64,000 nucleotides of DNA from Onstottus_B sp049273855. GTDB taxonomy: Bacteria; Acidobacteriota; Blastocatellia; UBA7656. Below are positions 1 to 7,211 of the stretch, piece after piece (the stretch's first letter is position 1; the number at the start of each line of letters is the position of its first letter). Under the pieces are notes generated by a model, which worked only from the letters and a program-made list of their open reading frames with translations, was not told the DNA's origin and did no database searches. The stretch lies in contig JBASRN010000012.1 of NCBI GenBank assembly GCA_049273855.1, forward strand, positions 13,802 through 77,801. The letters are read 5' to 3'. The position numbers were made by a program, and so were the translations under genes.

Positions 1-153
1 ATTACGACTGGAGAGGTGTTGGCGGGTGGGTTGCCTTCTGGCAAGGCGCGGTTAATGCAAGCTTGGATAGAGATCCACAAGGACGAATTGCTGGCCGATT
101 GGCAGTTGGCTGTTAACGGCGAAGAAGTGTTTAAGATCGAACCGTTGAAGTAG
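1..153 (+). CDS. DUF4160-like protein, 3' part only
   Basis: The open frame enters from the left edge of the window and ends at TAG 151-153, leaving about 50 C-terminal residues. The visible part has the pattern of DUF4160 C-termini: a TGEVLAGGLP stretch, then a helix with AWIEIHKDELLADWQLA and a short basic-hydrophobic tail. DUF4160 proteins are small and of unknown biochemical function. They often sit directly before a DUF2442 gene, as here, where the next ATG is 8 nt downstream. The pair resembles toxin-antitoxin or nucleic-acid-associated modules, but no activity can be read from the sequence. The N-terminus lies outside the window. Confidence 0.75.
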   Translation: MTTGEVLAGGLPSGKARLMQAWIEIHKDELLADWQLAVNGEEVFKIEPLK

Positions 154-161
154 GAGGGCCG

Positions 162-461
162 ATGAATCCGCACGTAGAATCAGTCCGTGCGCTGGACGAC
201 TATCAGTTGGAGGTTGCGTTCGAGAACGGTGAACGCCGCATATTCGATGTGAAACCATTTCTGTCGCGTGGGATTTTCGTGCGCCTGCGAGACCGCTCGC
301 TCTTTCAAGCAGCGCGGGAGGTCGCAGGTTCCGTCGAGTGGCCAGGTGGTCTCGATCTGAGCTATGACACGCTTTATCTCGGCGGAAGGCCTATCGGAAC
401 GTCACCCCTAGGCGCCGAAGAAGGGCTCGCCTCTGACACCCAAAAAGACGTGCGCGGATGA
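162..461 (+). CDS. DUF2442 domain protein
   Basis: This 99-residue protein has the DUF2442 layout: an N-terminal strand block (V-R-A-L-D-D-Y-Q-L-E-V-A-F-E-N-G-E), F-D-V-K-P-F-L, then the C-terminal G-S-V-E-W-P-G-G-L-D-L-S-Y-D-T-L-Y signature. The domain is complete by about residue 80, and the last 20 residues are an unconserved tail. An AGGAGGG ribosome site lies 5 nt before the ATG. It follows the DUF4160 gene by 8 nt and is almost certainly cotranscribed with it. DUF2442 is found as the partner of DUF4160 in many genomes. A function in a toxin-antitoxin-like pair is inference only. Confidence 0.85.
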   Translation: MNPHVESVRALDDYQLEVAFENGERRIFDVKPFLSRGIFVRLRDRSLFQAAREVAGSVEWPGGLDLSYDTLYLGGRPIGTSPLGAEEGLASDTQKDVRG

Positions 462-491
462 GGGGTTGGCAGCTCGTGAACTGAGGTGAAT

Positions 492-1352
492 ATGGATGAG
501 ATCCACTCGCGGCGACTGGAATTCGGACGACTTACAACGGAGGATCCGCGACAGTTCTTTCCGCACGAAGGGAAAGATTTTACTCCCTGGCTCGCGGCGA
601 ACATAAGCCAGCTGTCCGAAGTGATAGGGATTCCGCTAAAGGTGCAGCAGGTAGAACAGAGAGTCGGGAACTACCTATTGGATATCTATGCGCGAGACGA
701 GAACAATGAGTCAGTCGTCATCATAGAGAACCAATTAGAGGAAACCAACCACAGGCACCTTGGCCAGCTCATGGCCTATGCGGCCGGTCTCGATGCTAAG
801 GTTATCGTTTGGATAGCTACGCAGATCCGGGATGAGCATCGGGTCGCGGTCGAATGGCTTAACAAGAATATGAGCGACGAAGTCTCATTCTTTTTGATTA
901 GGCTGGATGTAGTTCGTATAGGAGACTCTCAACCTGCGGTGCAGTTCATCTCGGAAGCCGAGCCAAGTCAGTTCGAGCGCACCCTTGATACGATCATCGC
1001 CAAGGCACCTTTTATAACCCCGACGAGAGTAGTTTGGAGCGACGCTCCGGATAATCAAGTGCCCGTCTCTAGCTGGAAAGCTGTCCTCCGGTGCACGTTA
1101 GACCGAGCCATACGAGAGAATGTTAAGCTCGAAAGTCTTCCATTGAGAACAACCCGGAATGCAGAGGAGGGCGAGGAGTATCACTCATCAGCCTACTTTG
1201 AGGCGCAGCAACTGTATGTGGACACTCACGGTAACGCCAAGGGGACGAGGGGAAAGGTGAATAGCGTGCTAAGGAGTATGGGTAAACCGGAGGGCTTTTT
1301 GAGAATAGAGTGCAGTGATGGAACAGTTTTTTCTCTACCCGGGCAACCATAG
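492..1352 (+). CDS. PD-(D/E)XK-like nuclease family protein (DUF4268 type)
   Basis: This 286-residue protein carries a restriction-endonuclease-like core at about residues 55-125. It has a strand with LLDIYARDENNESVVIIENQ, in which an Asp is followed by a Glu-Asn-Gln in place of the usual E-x-K, and then HLGQLMAYAAGLDAKVIVW and an EHR-x5-WLN helix. These are hallmarks of the DUF4268-related nuclease-like family that accompanies restriction and accessory loci. The missing Lys may mean altered or lost catalysis, though the ENQ variant is common in the family. I prefer ATG 492, with GAGG 5 nt upstream; GTG 486 is an alternative. It follows the DUF4160/DUF2442 pair and ends at a possible terminator. 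The target and role are unknown. Confidence 0.75.
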   Translation: MDEIHSRRLEFGRLTTEDPRQFFPHEGKDFTPWLAANISQLSEVIGIPLKVQQVEQRVGNYLLDIYARDENNESVVIIENQLEETNHRHLGQLMAYAAGLDAKVIVWIATQIRDEHRVAVEWLNKNMSDEVSFFLIRLDVVRIGDSQPAVQFISEAEPSQFERTLDTIIAKAPFITPTRVVWSDAPDNQVPVSSWKAVLRCTLDRAIRENVKLESLPLRTTRNAEEGEEYHSSAYFEAQQLYVDTHGNAKGTRGKVNSVLRSMGKPEGFLRIECSDGTVFSLPGQP

Positions 1353-1371
1353 GCGGAGGCAGCGCCTTTTT
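1351..1371 (+). terminator. possible short rho-independent terminator
   Basis: A 5-bp stem (AGGCG with CGCCT) encloses a 7-nt loop and runs into five Ts, directly overlapping the stop codon of the nuclease-like gene. The stem is short, so efficiency is uncertain. It separates the accessory genes from the thiolase gene. Confidence 0.4.
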
Positions 1372-1424
1372 GATTCAGCAACGCCAGCCCTAGTACGCGA
1401 TCATTTTACGCAGGAGAATCGAAT

Positions 1425-2600
1425 ATGAAAGACGCAGTGATAGTTTCAGCAGCAAGAACAGCGGTCGGCAAGGCACCGCGCGGAACACTCAAAGATACGC
1501 GGCCCGACGACATGGCTGCAGCAGCGATGAAAGCCGCGATGGAGCGCGCGCCGATTGATCCGGCGATGGTCGAAGACGTGATCGTCGGTTGCGCCAACCC
1601 CGAGGCCGAATCAGGAATGAATGTCGCGCGCCAGGCCGCGTGGCTTGCGGGAATTCCGAAGGAAGCTTCAGCCGTGACGATAAATCGGTTCTGCTCATCA
1701 GGGCTCCAGGCAATCGCGTTCGCGGCCGAGCGAGTGATGTGCGGCTGGTCGGACTGCATCGTGGCAGGCGGAACCGAAACGATGAGCTTGATTCCGATGG
1801 GCGGTCACAACATTCGGCCGAATCCTACGCTTGTCGATTCGTGGCCCGACTTCTATCTGAACATGGGGCTTACCGCGGAAAACCTGGCGAAGAAGTACTC
1901 GATCTCCCGCGAAGAAGCCGACGCTTTCTCGCTTCGGAGTCATCAGAAAGCGGCAGACGCGATTTCTGCCGGCAGGTTCAAAGACGAAGTCGTGCCGCTG
2001 CAGGTCAAGACCATCGAGTTGGACGCGAAAGGGAAGCGCTCGGTGAAAGAAACCGTGTTCGACACCGACGAAGGCCCACGAGCCGACACGTCGATGGAAG
2101 CGCTCGGGAAGCTGCGCCCGGCGTTTCACGCGCGAGGCTCGGTGACTGCAGGCAACTCGTCTCAGATGTCTGATGGCGGAGCGGCGGCGGTTGTGATGTC
2201 CTCGGATCGCGCGAAAGACCTTGGCGTAAAGCCGATCGCTCGATTTGTTGCTTATGCGACTGCCGGTGTATCGCCGGACTTGATGGGGATCGGTCCGGTC
2301 GCCGCGATTCCGAAGGCGCTCAAGATTGCGGGCTTGAAGCTCGAGGACATCGACTTGATCGAGCTGAACGAAGCGTTCGCCGCTCAAGCGCTGTCGGTGA
2401 TTAGAGAGCTTGGCATCAATCAGGACAAGGTAAACGTGAACGGTGGCGCGATCGCGCTGGGGCATCCGCTTGGCTGCACCGGCGCAAAGCTCACCGCGAC
2501 GATCCTAAACGAAATGCGAAGGCGCAGTGCGCGCTACGGCATGGTGACGATGTGCGTCGGCGGAGGGATGGGTGCTGCCGGCATTTTTGAATTGCTCTAA
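1425..2600 (+). CDS. acetyl-CoA C-acyltransferase (thiolase)
   Basis: This 391-residue protein has the normal length for a type I thiolase, which catalyses thiolytic cleavage of 3-ketoacyl-CoA in beta-oxidation or the reverse condensation. The acylated cysteine is C90 in NRFCSSGLQ. The GGAIALGHPLGCTGA block supplies the active-site histidine, and the C-terminal MCVGGGMGAA supplies the proton-exchanging cysteine. AGGAGAA lies 7 nt before the ATG. The next gene on the strand is an acyl-CoA dehydrogenase, so a beta-oxidation role (FadA type) is more likely than acetoacetyl-CoA synthesis. No hydrotase/HAD partner is nearby. Confidence 0.95.
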   Translation: MKDAVIVSAARTAVGKAPRGTLKDTRPDDMAAAAMKAAMERAPIDPAMVEDVIVGCANPEAESGMNVARQAAWLAGIPKEASAVTINRFCSSGLQAIAFAAERVMCGWSDCIVAGGTETMSLIPMGGHNIRPNPTLVDSWPDFYLNMGLTAENLAKKYSISREEADAFSLRSHQKAADAISAGRFKDEVVPLQVKTIELDAKGKRSVKETVFDTDEGPRADTSMEALGKLRPAFHARGSVTAGNSSQMSDGGAAAVVMSSDRAKDLGVKPIARFVAYATAGVSPDLMGIGPVAAIPKALKIAGLKLEDIDLIELNEAFAAQALSVIRELGINQDKVNVNGGAIALGHPLGCTGAKLTATILNEMRRRSARYGMVTMCVGGGMGAAGIFELL

Positions 2601-2639
2601 AGGTAGGAGTGCCTCTTTCGAGGGTTTGTCGGATAAATG

Positions 2640-2745
2640 GGTTTCTCCGCGCAACCTCAGCGTACTTCGCATCTCCGCGGTGAATTCTTTCGCGAATCGG
2701 CTCACCGCAGAGACGCCGAGCACGCTGAGGTTGCGCAGAGAGAAG
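2640..2745. repeat. long imperfect inverted repeat (hairpin) between thiolase and acyl-CoA dehydrogenase
   Basis: Two arms of about 40 nt are near-perfect reverse complements. The left arm, around 2643-2683, contains GCGCAACCTCAGCGT. The right arm, around 2701-2742, contains ACGCTGAGGTTGCGC. They share further complementarity through the CTCCGCGGTGAA and CTCACCGCAGAG segments. The centre is itself a TTCGCGAA palindrome. The rest of the gap holds no convincing gene. It may act as a transcript-stabilising hairpin or be a dispersed repeat element. Confidence 0.75.
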
Positions 2746-2849
2746 TAGACTGCGAACTAGCCCTTCTTTTTGACACGCACCTTCGAGCGGAATGCTCCAA
2801 TAGATCGGGGGCCGCCTGAAGGCGGTACTCCAAACTCAAGGAGACGACT

Positions 2850-4634
2850 ATGGCTAGCGTTGTAGACACCAGGAAGATTGTCAAAGGCGGAAGCTTCATA
2901 CTCGAAGACCACCGTCCCGAAGACGTGTTCACGCCGGAAGACACCAACGACGAGCAGCGAATGATCGCGCAGACGGCGGCAGAGTTCTCTCAAAAGGAAG
3001 TGATCCCGCTCGATGCCGAGATCGAAAAGAAGTCTTATGAAGTACACCGTAGCCTGATGCTCAAAGCGGGCGAGCTGGGGCTTTTGTCCATCGACATTCC
3101 AGAGCAGTACGGCGGCGCCGGGCTTGATTTGCTCAGCTCGCTGATGGGCTCCGAGAATCTGTCGGGGCAGGCGTCGTTCTCAGGAACGGTCGGAGCCCAC
3201 ACGACTATCGGCACACTGCCCATCGTCTACTTTGGCAATGATCAGCAGAAGAAGAAATACCTGCCGAAGCTTGCGACGGGCGAATGGATCGGCGCCTATG
3301 CGTTGACCGAATCGGGATCGGGCTCGGACGCGCTTGCCGCCAAGACGACTGCGAAGCTGACCGAGGACGGCACGCATTACATCCTCAACGGCCAGAAGAT
3401 GTGGATCACGAACGCGGGTTTCGCGGACGTGTTCATCGTCTTTGCGAAGGTTGACGGCGATAAGTTTACCGGCTTCATCGTCGAGCGCAACTTCCCAGGC
3501 GTTTCGATAGCACCCGAAGAACATAAGATGGGGCTGAACGGTTCTTCGACTTGCGCGGTGAATCTCGAAGATGCGCGCGTGCCGGCCGAGAACCTGCTGG
3601 GTGAAATCGGCAAGGGTCACCACATCGCTTTCAACATTCTGAACATTGGCCGCTTGAAGCTAGGGGTCAGCTCGATCGCGGGCGCGAAGCGGTTGACCGG
3701 CATCGCGACCGAGTACGCGAAACAGCGCCATCAGTTCGGCGTCCCCATCTCATCGTTTGGATTGATCAAGCACAAGATTGCCGAGATGGCTATTCGCGCT
3801 TATGTCGGGGAGTGCATGATCTACAGGACGGTTGGGATGATCGAAGAAGCGCTGTCGGCTGTCGATCGCAACGTGCCCAAGGAAGCCTTGAAGGCGATCG
3901 AGGACTACGCCGTCGAGTGTTCGATTATCAAAGTCACCGGAAGCGAGTATCTGTCGTACGCTTGCGACGAAGCAGTGCAGGTGTTCGGGGGGAACGGTTA
4001 CTCGAGCGACTACCCGGTTGAGCGCGCTTATCGCGATTCGAGGATCTCGCGCATCTACGAGGGGACGAACGAGATCAATCGTTTGATCATCGCGGGCCAG
4101 TTCTTGCGGCGCGCAGCCAAGGGTGAGAACACTCTATTTGCGGCGGCTAAGAAACTGCAAGACGAGTTGCTTTCGCCTTCGATGCCCGACGACGCGCCGG
4201 AGGGAGTGTTTGCCTCAGAGCGCGCAGCGTTGACAAGCTGCAAGAAAGCCATAGTGGCGGTTCTCGGTTCGGCAGCGCTTAAGTACAGAGACAAGGCGAC
4301 GCAGGAACAAGAGGTTCTTGCAGCGGCAAGCGACATGATCATGGATGTGTTCGCGATGGAGAGCGCGATACTCCGGACTGAGAAACTTGCGGCTTCGAAA
4401 GGCGAAGCTAATTGCGCTTTGCAGATTGATGCGGCGCGGGTCTTTGCAAGCGATGCGATCGAGCGGATCGAGCGCAACGCCAAGCACGCGCTTGCGGCGA
4501 TGGCCGAGGGCGACGAACTGCGCACGATGCTAGCGATGCTTCGTCGATTCATGAAGTTCACGCCGGTGAACACGGTGGCTGCGCGCCGCAAAATCGCCGA
4601 GTCGATCACCGAAGCCGGAAGGTATAACCTGTAG
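2850..4634 (+). CDS. acyl-CoA dehydrogenase, long (VLCAD-like) form
   Basis: This 594-residue FAD-dependent dehydrogenase introduces the first double bond of beta-oxidation. The N-terminal and middle domains contain YALTESGSGSDA and WITNAG, which are FAD and substrate contacts. The C-terminal helical domain has the catalytic base E404 in YEGTNEIN. About 170 residues follow the usual end of a 390-residue enzyme, the layout of VLCAD-type or membrane-associated enzymes. AAGGAGACGACT precedes the ATG. It is codirectional with the thiolase gene, separated by the inverted repeat, so a shared fatty-acid degradation role is likely. The electron acceptor (ETF) is not encoded here. Confidence 0.93.
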   Translation: MASVVDTRKIVKGGSFILEDHRPEDVFTPEDTNDEQRMIAQTAAEFSQKEVIPLDAEIEKKSYEVHRSLMLKAGELGLLSIDIPEQYGGAGLDLLSSLMGSENLSGQASFSGTVGAHTTIGTLPIVYFGNDQQKKKYLPKLATGEWIGAYALTESGSGSDALAAKTTAKLTEDGTHYILNGQKMWITNAGFADVFIVFAKVDGDKFTGFIVERNFPGVSIAPEEHKMGLNGSSTCAVNLEDARVPAENLLGEIGKGHHIAFNILNIGRLKLGVSSIAGAKRLTGIATEYAKQRHQFGVPISSFGLIKHKIAEMAIRAYVGECMIYRTVGMIEEALSAVDRNVPKEALKAIEDYAVECSIIKVTGSEYLSYACDEAVQVFGGNGYSSDYPVERAYRDSRISRIYEGTNEINRLIIAGQFLRRAAKGENTLFAAAKKLQDELLSPSMPDDAPEGVFASERAALTSCKKAIVAVLGSAALKYRDKATQEQEVLAAASDMIMDVFAMESAILRTEKLAASKGEANCALQIDAARVFASDAIERIERNAKHALAAMAEGDELRTMLAMLRRFMKFTPVNTVAARRKIAESITEAGRYNL

Positions 4635-4635
4635 A

Positions 4636-4721
4636 GAATTGCGGATTGCGGATTGGGGATTGCGGATTCAATCGAAGCCGTGCCCCAAAAACTTCGCAAT
4701 CCGCAATCCGCAATCCGCAAT
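4636..4721. repeat. inverted array of GCGGATT-type heptamer repeats
   Basis: The gap between the acyl-CoA dehydrogenase and MBL genes is almost wholly repeat. ATTGCGGATTGCGGATT units on the left (about 4637-4668) are mirrored by AATCCGCAATCCGCAAT units on the right (about 4695-4720), so the region folds into a long hairpin. The right arm reaches the ATG of the next gene and replaces a recognisable ribosome site. Confidence 0.8.
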
Positions 4722-5666
4722 ATGAAAGTTCACCGAATAACCGTACCGACTCCTTTCTATGTCGGGCCGGTTAACGTTTACCTGATCGAAGAGGACCCGC
4801 TGACGTTGATTGACGTCGGGCCGCGCCATGACGGCTCGCTTGAGGCGTTGAGGTCGGGCCTCGCTGGTCTTGGTTACAAGCTTTCAGACATAAAGCGAAT
4901 CATCATCTCGCACGCTCACGCGGACCACTATGGGCTCGCAAGGGTCGTGGTCGAGGAATCGGGTGCGACTGTGCTAATCCACGAGTGGGACGCGCCTGCG
5001 GTTTCAGCCAACACGGACTATCGCGCTTATCGTGAGTTGCTGTCGCAGGCGGGCGTGCCGCCGGAGGCCATCGAGCGAATGGAGGCGGGCTACGAGAAGT
5101 TCAAGGGTTTCGCGCATCCGCTCGAGCATGTGGAGACGGTGAAAGACGAGGACGAGATCCTGTTCGAGCATGAGAGTCTCACTGTAGTGCACACACCAGG
5201 TCACACGCCGGGCTCGATCTGTTTGGTGAGGACCAGCAACCGGCTGGTGTTCGCTTCAGACACCGTGCTCAAAAACATCACGCCCAATCCGGTGCTGAGT
5301 CCGGATCCAATAGACGAGAAGCGGCGCTTCCAATCGTTGGGAGAATACCTTGTTTCGCTCGCCCGAATCCGATCGCTCGCGCCGACTGTGTTAAAGGGCG
5401 GCCACGGCGACGACGTCACCGATTACGACGAGCACTTCCATCGGCTGTATCGGTTCACTCAGATGAGACAATCCAAGTTGATGGGCTTGCTGCCCCGAGA
5501 AGGGATAACTGCGTGGGAGGCTTCGAGTTTGTTGTTCCCGGAAGCGAAGGGCTACCATCGCTTCCTCGCGCTCTCGGAGACGGTGGCCCATCTCGACTAC
5601 GCGGTTGCTGAAAGCAAGCTAGCGAGTGAACGAAGATGTGGTCGTGACCTCTATCGCCTGCCTTGA
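4722..5666 (+). CDS. MBL-fold metallo-hydrolase (LACTB2/glyoxalase II-like)
   Basis: This 314-residue protein has a metallo-beta-lactamase fold with the zinc motif H64-x-H-x-D-H in SHAHADHYG and a later TPGHTPGS histidine, then FASDT and GGHGDD metal ligands. The C-terminal 80 residues form a winged-helix-like tail (LLPREGITAWEASSLLF) typical of LACTB2-like hydrolases. The substrate could be a thioester, an RNA or a lactone; the sequence does not decide. I chose ATG 4722 because the upstream in-frame extension would be translated from the repeat. Its position after beta-oxidation genes fits a thioesterase-like role, as inference. Confidence 0.85.
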   Translation: MKVHRITVPTPFYVGPVNVYLIEEDPLTLIDVGPRHDGSLEALRSGLAGLGYKLSDIKRIIISHAHADHYGLARVVVEESGATVLIHEWDAPAVSANTDYRAYRELLSQAGVPPEAIERMEAGYEKFKGFAHPLEHVETVKDEDEILFEHESLTVVHTPGHTPGSICLVRTSNRLVFASDTVLKNITPNPVLSPDPIDEKRRFQSLGEYLVSLARIRSLAPTVLKGGHGDDVTDYDEHFHRLYRFTQMRQSKLMGLLPREGITAWEASSLLFPEAKGYHRFLALSETVAHLDYAVAESKLASERRCGRDLYRLP

Positions 5667-6152
5667 GCATAGGTATCGCTGGGCGATGGTCGCAAGTGGG
5701 AATCCATGGACATACTACCAAATATCGGCTTTTCGTAAAGAAGGGCCTTGGCCGATCCTTGTGCCGTATAACGAAGAAAGGCCTGAGGACCCAATGCATG
5801 GTAATGACGGTAAACCGTTAGATAGATGGAGTAAATTTGACAAGTACGTCCGACCTGTTGTGGAAGACATAAATCCAATCTCATTTCTCGGGCACTCTTT
5901 CGTCTTGATACAGCAAAGAAACAAGGAATCGAACAGCTCACAAAGTTGTCGCAGCTTTGCGATCAATTGGAATCAACTATTTCTTTACTCGATGCGGCCT
6001 TGGAGGATACGCCCTTAGTGAGGTTTGAAAGGACAAACATCGCTATTGTCATATGGCCAAAACAGGAATATGCGAGCGAAATCAAACAACTCACGCGCGA
6101 ATTTCGCAAGCTGCATGCCGCTTGGATAGCATGGGTAGAGATTGTGCAATAG
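5626..6152 (+). pseudogene. hypothetical gene, apparently frameshifted
   Basis: One frame (GTG 5626 onward) reads well to about residue 92 (PVVEDINPISFLG) and then becomes serine-rich and unnatural. From about 5885 another frame takes over in helical, protein-like sequence (DTAKKQGIEQLTKLSQLCDQ onward, ending WIAWVEIVQ at 6152). This suggests one gene of about 175 residues with a frameshift near 5880-5900. I recognise no family. It overlaps the end of the MBL gene by about 40 nt. A sequencing error or two unrelated small ORFs are alternatives. Confidence 0.35.
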
Positions 6153-6182
6153 AGCGTGCACATTTCTTGACCGTCTCTGAAT

Positions 6183-6557
6183 ATGACTACACAGGCCGTC
6201 AGCCTCGGCAGATGGAGCGGCAAAAAGAGAAGATCAAAGACCAACAAGATCGAAGAACCCAATAGCCGTAGAAAGGTCAAACGAAAGAGGAAAGCAAAAG
6301 GATCAAAAAGCAGCAAACGTGATAAGGTCAGAAGAGATTCATCACGAGCAAAGCGCACGGGAATATCAGAGAATCAGGCTAAAGGGTCCGTTCCGGCTCC
6401 GATGCGTTTGGTTCGAGCTGAGCGCCAACTTCCCCGATCTGAGGGTTTAAACAAACCGAGGGCCTCTGTTCAAAACGTTGAAAGACAAGTGGGAGAAAGG
6501 TCGATTGCGATAACTGGAACACTACATAGTGTTCAGTTGAACGCTGTAGATTCTTGA
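6183..6557 (+). CDS. very basic hypothetical ORF, doubtful
   Basis: This is a 124-codon frame whose first 60 residues are dominated by Lys, Arg and Ser (RRKVKRKRKAKGSKSSKRDK), with no hydrophobic core and no recognisable domain. Two overlapping frames are open for part of the stretch, so coding is not certain. If real it could be a nucleic-acid-binding tail-like protein. It lies in the poorly coding accessory segment before the HicBA module. Confidence 0.22.
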   Translation: MTTQAVSLGRWSGKKRRSKTNKIEEPNSRRKVKRKRKAKGSKSSKRDKVRRDSSRAKRTGISENQAKGSVPAPMRLVRAERQLPRSEGLNKPRASVQNVERQVGERSIAITGTLHSVQLNAVDS

Positions 6558-6565
6558 GTCTCAAA

Positions 6566-6583
6566 GAGTTTCGAGATAGCCGG
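6566..6583. repeat. 18-bp direct repeat, left copy
   Basis: The sequence GAGTTTCGAGATAGCCGG is repeated exactly at 7299-7316, inside the ligase gene, where it encodes EFRDSR. Read in the matching frame, the flank of this left copy gives FRDSRIADGELNAVG, reminiscent of FRDSRVTYSELRSKV in the ligase. It therefore looks like a relic of a duplicated ligase fragment. The copies bracket the HicBA genes. Confidence 0.7.
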
Positions 6584-6636
6584 ATCGCCGATGGCGAACT
6601 TAACGCCGTGGGGGGTGAGCCGTCGCCGACCTGCTT

Positions 6637-6667
6637 GGTGGTCTCCTAGTTCGGTTAGGACACCACC
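6637..6667. promoter_or_regulatory. hairpin / dyad upstream of hicB
   Basis: GGTGGTCTCCTA (6637-6648) and TAGGACACCACC (6656-6667) form a 12-bp dyad with one mismatch and a 7-nt centre. It lies 55 nt before the hicB start. No T-run follows, so an operator bound by HicB, or a transcript hairpin, is more plausible than a terminator. Autoregulation by HicB is known in the family; binding at this dyad is inference. Confidence 0.4.
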
Positions 6668-6721
6668 ACCTGCTTGCTTGTCTTTCTATGGCATGTAATC
6701 ATCTGGCATTCGGAGGTTGCT

Positions 6722-6928
6722 ATGAGATTTAACATAACGCTCGACAGAGATGAAGATGGTGTCTGGATTAGCGAGTGTCCTTCTATACCCGGCTGTGTGA
6801 GTCAGGGAAAAACCAAGGAAGAAGCCGTTGAGAATATCAAAGATGCTATCGCGTTGTGTCTTGAAGTGAGGGCCGAAAAGGGGTTGCCTTTGACCATCGA
6901 AACGCAGCAGGTAGAGGTTGCGGCTTAA
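6722..6928 (+). CDS. hicB: HicB-type antitoxin
   Basis: This 68-residue protein has the partial RNase-H-like HicB fold: MRFNITLDRDEDGVWISECP, then the diagnostic PSIPGCVSQGKTKEEAVENI and an AIALCLEV helix. It should neutralise the HicA mRNA interferase encoded next. No separate C-terminal DNA-binding domain is present, so this is the short form. CGGAGG lies 6 nt before ATG 6722. An in-frame start at 6674 would add a non-conserved 16-residue leader and is rejected. The stop codon overlaps the hicA start by one base, so the two are translationally coupled in B-then-A order. Confidence 0.92.
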   Translation: MRFNITLDRDEDGVWISECPSIPGCVSQGKTKEEAVENIKDAIALCLEVRAEKGLPLTIETQQVEVAA

Positions 6929-7149
6929 TGCCTTCGCTTCCGGTTCTAAGCGGGCAGGAAGTTGTGCGCGTCTTTGAGTCCTTCGGTTGGAGCCTCGCGC
7001 GTCAGAAAAGCAGCCACATCATCATGACCAAAGAAGGCGACGCTGCGACGCTCTCAATTCCTAATCACAATGAGGTAGCGCGAGGAACGTTGCGAAGTCT
7101 AATCCGTTCTGCAAATCTCACGGTGGATGAGTTCGTCAAAGCGATCTGA
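6928..7149 (+). CDS. hicA: HicA-type mRNA interferase toxin
   Basis: This 73-residue dsRBD-like toxin matches HicA: LSGQEVVRVFESFGWSLARQ, then KSSHIIM with the conserved catalytic His, then SIPNHNEVARGTLRSLIRSA and LTVDEFVKAI. HicA cleaves mRNA until it is bound by HicB. Length and all core motifs are complete, so it should be functional. It starts within the hicB stop codon (TAATG). The cassette is bounded by an 18-bp direct repeat, consistent with acquisition as a unit. Confidence 0.93.
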   Translation: MPSLPVLSGQEVVRVFESFGWSLARQKSSHIIMTKEGDAATLSIPNHNEVARGTLRSLIRSANLTVDEFVKAI

Positions 7150-7211
7150 GACTCACGCCAACCACCGCTGGATTTGATCCACTCCGGTAGCTGACATATA
7201 ATCGCCGCCGC

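Noticed and set aside
1698..2465. 255-codon minus-strand frame opposite the thiolase gene
   Set aside because: Arg/His-rich antisense frame. The plus strand has all thiolase motifs.
6637..6670. tRNA-like TCCTA-GTTCGGT-TAGGA arm followed by ACCACC
   Set aside because: The loop lacks the TTCRANY order and no acceptor, D or anticodon arms can be drawn. It is better read as a dyad before hicB.
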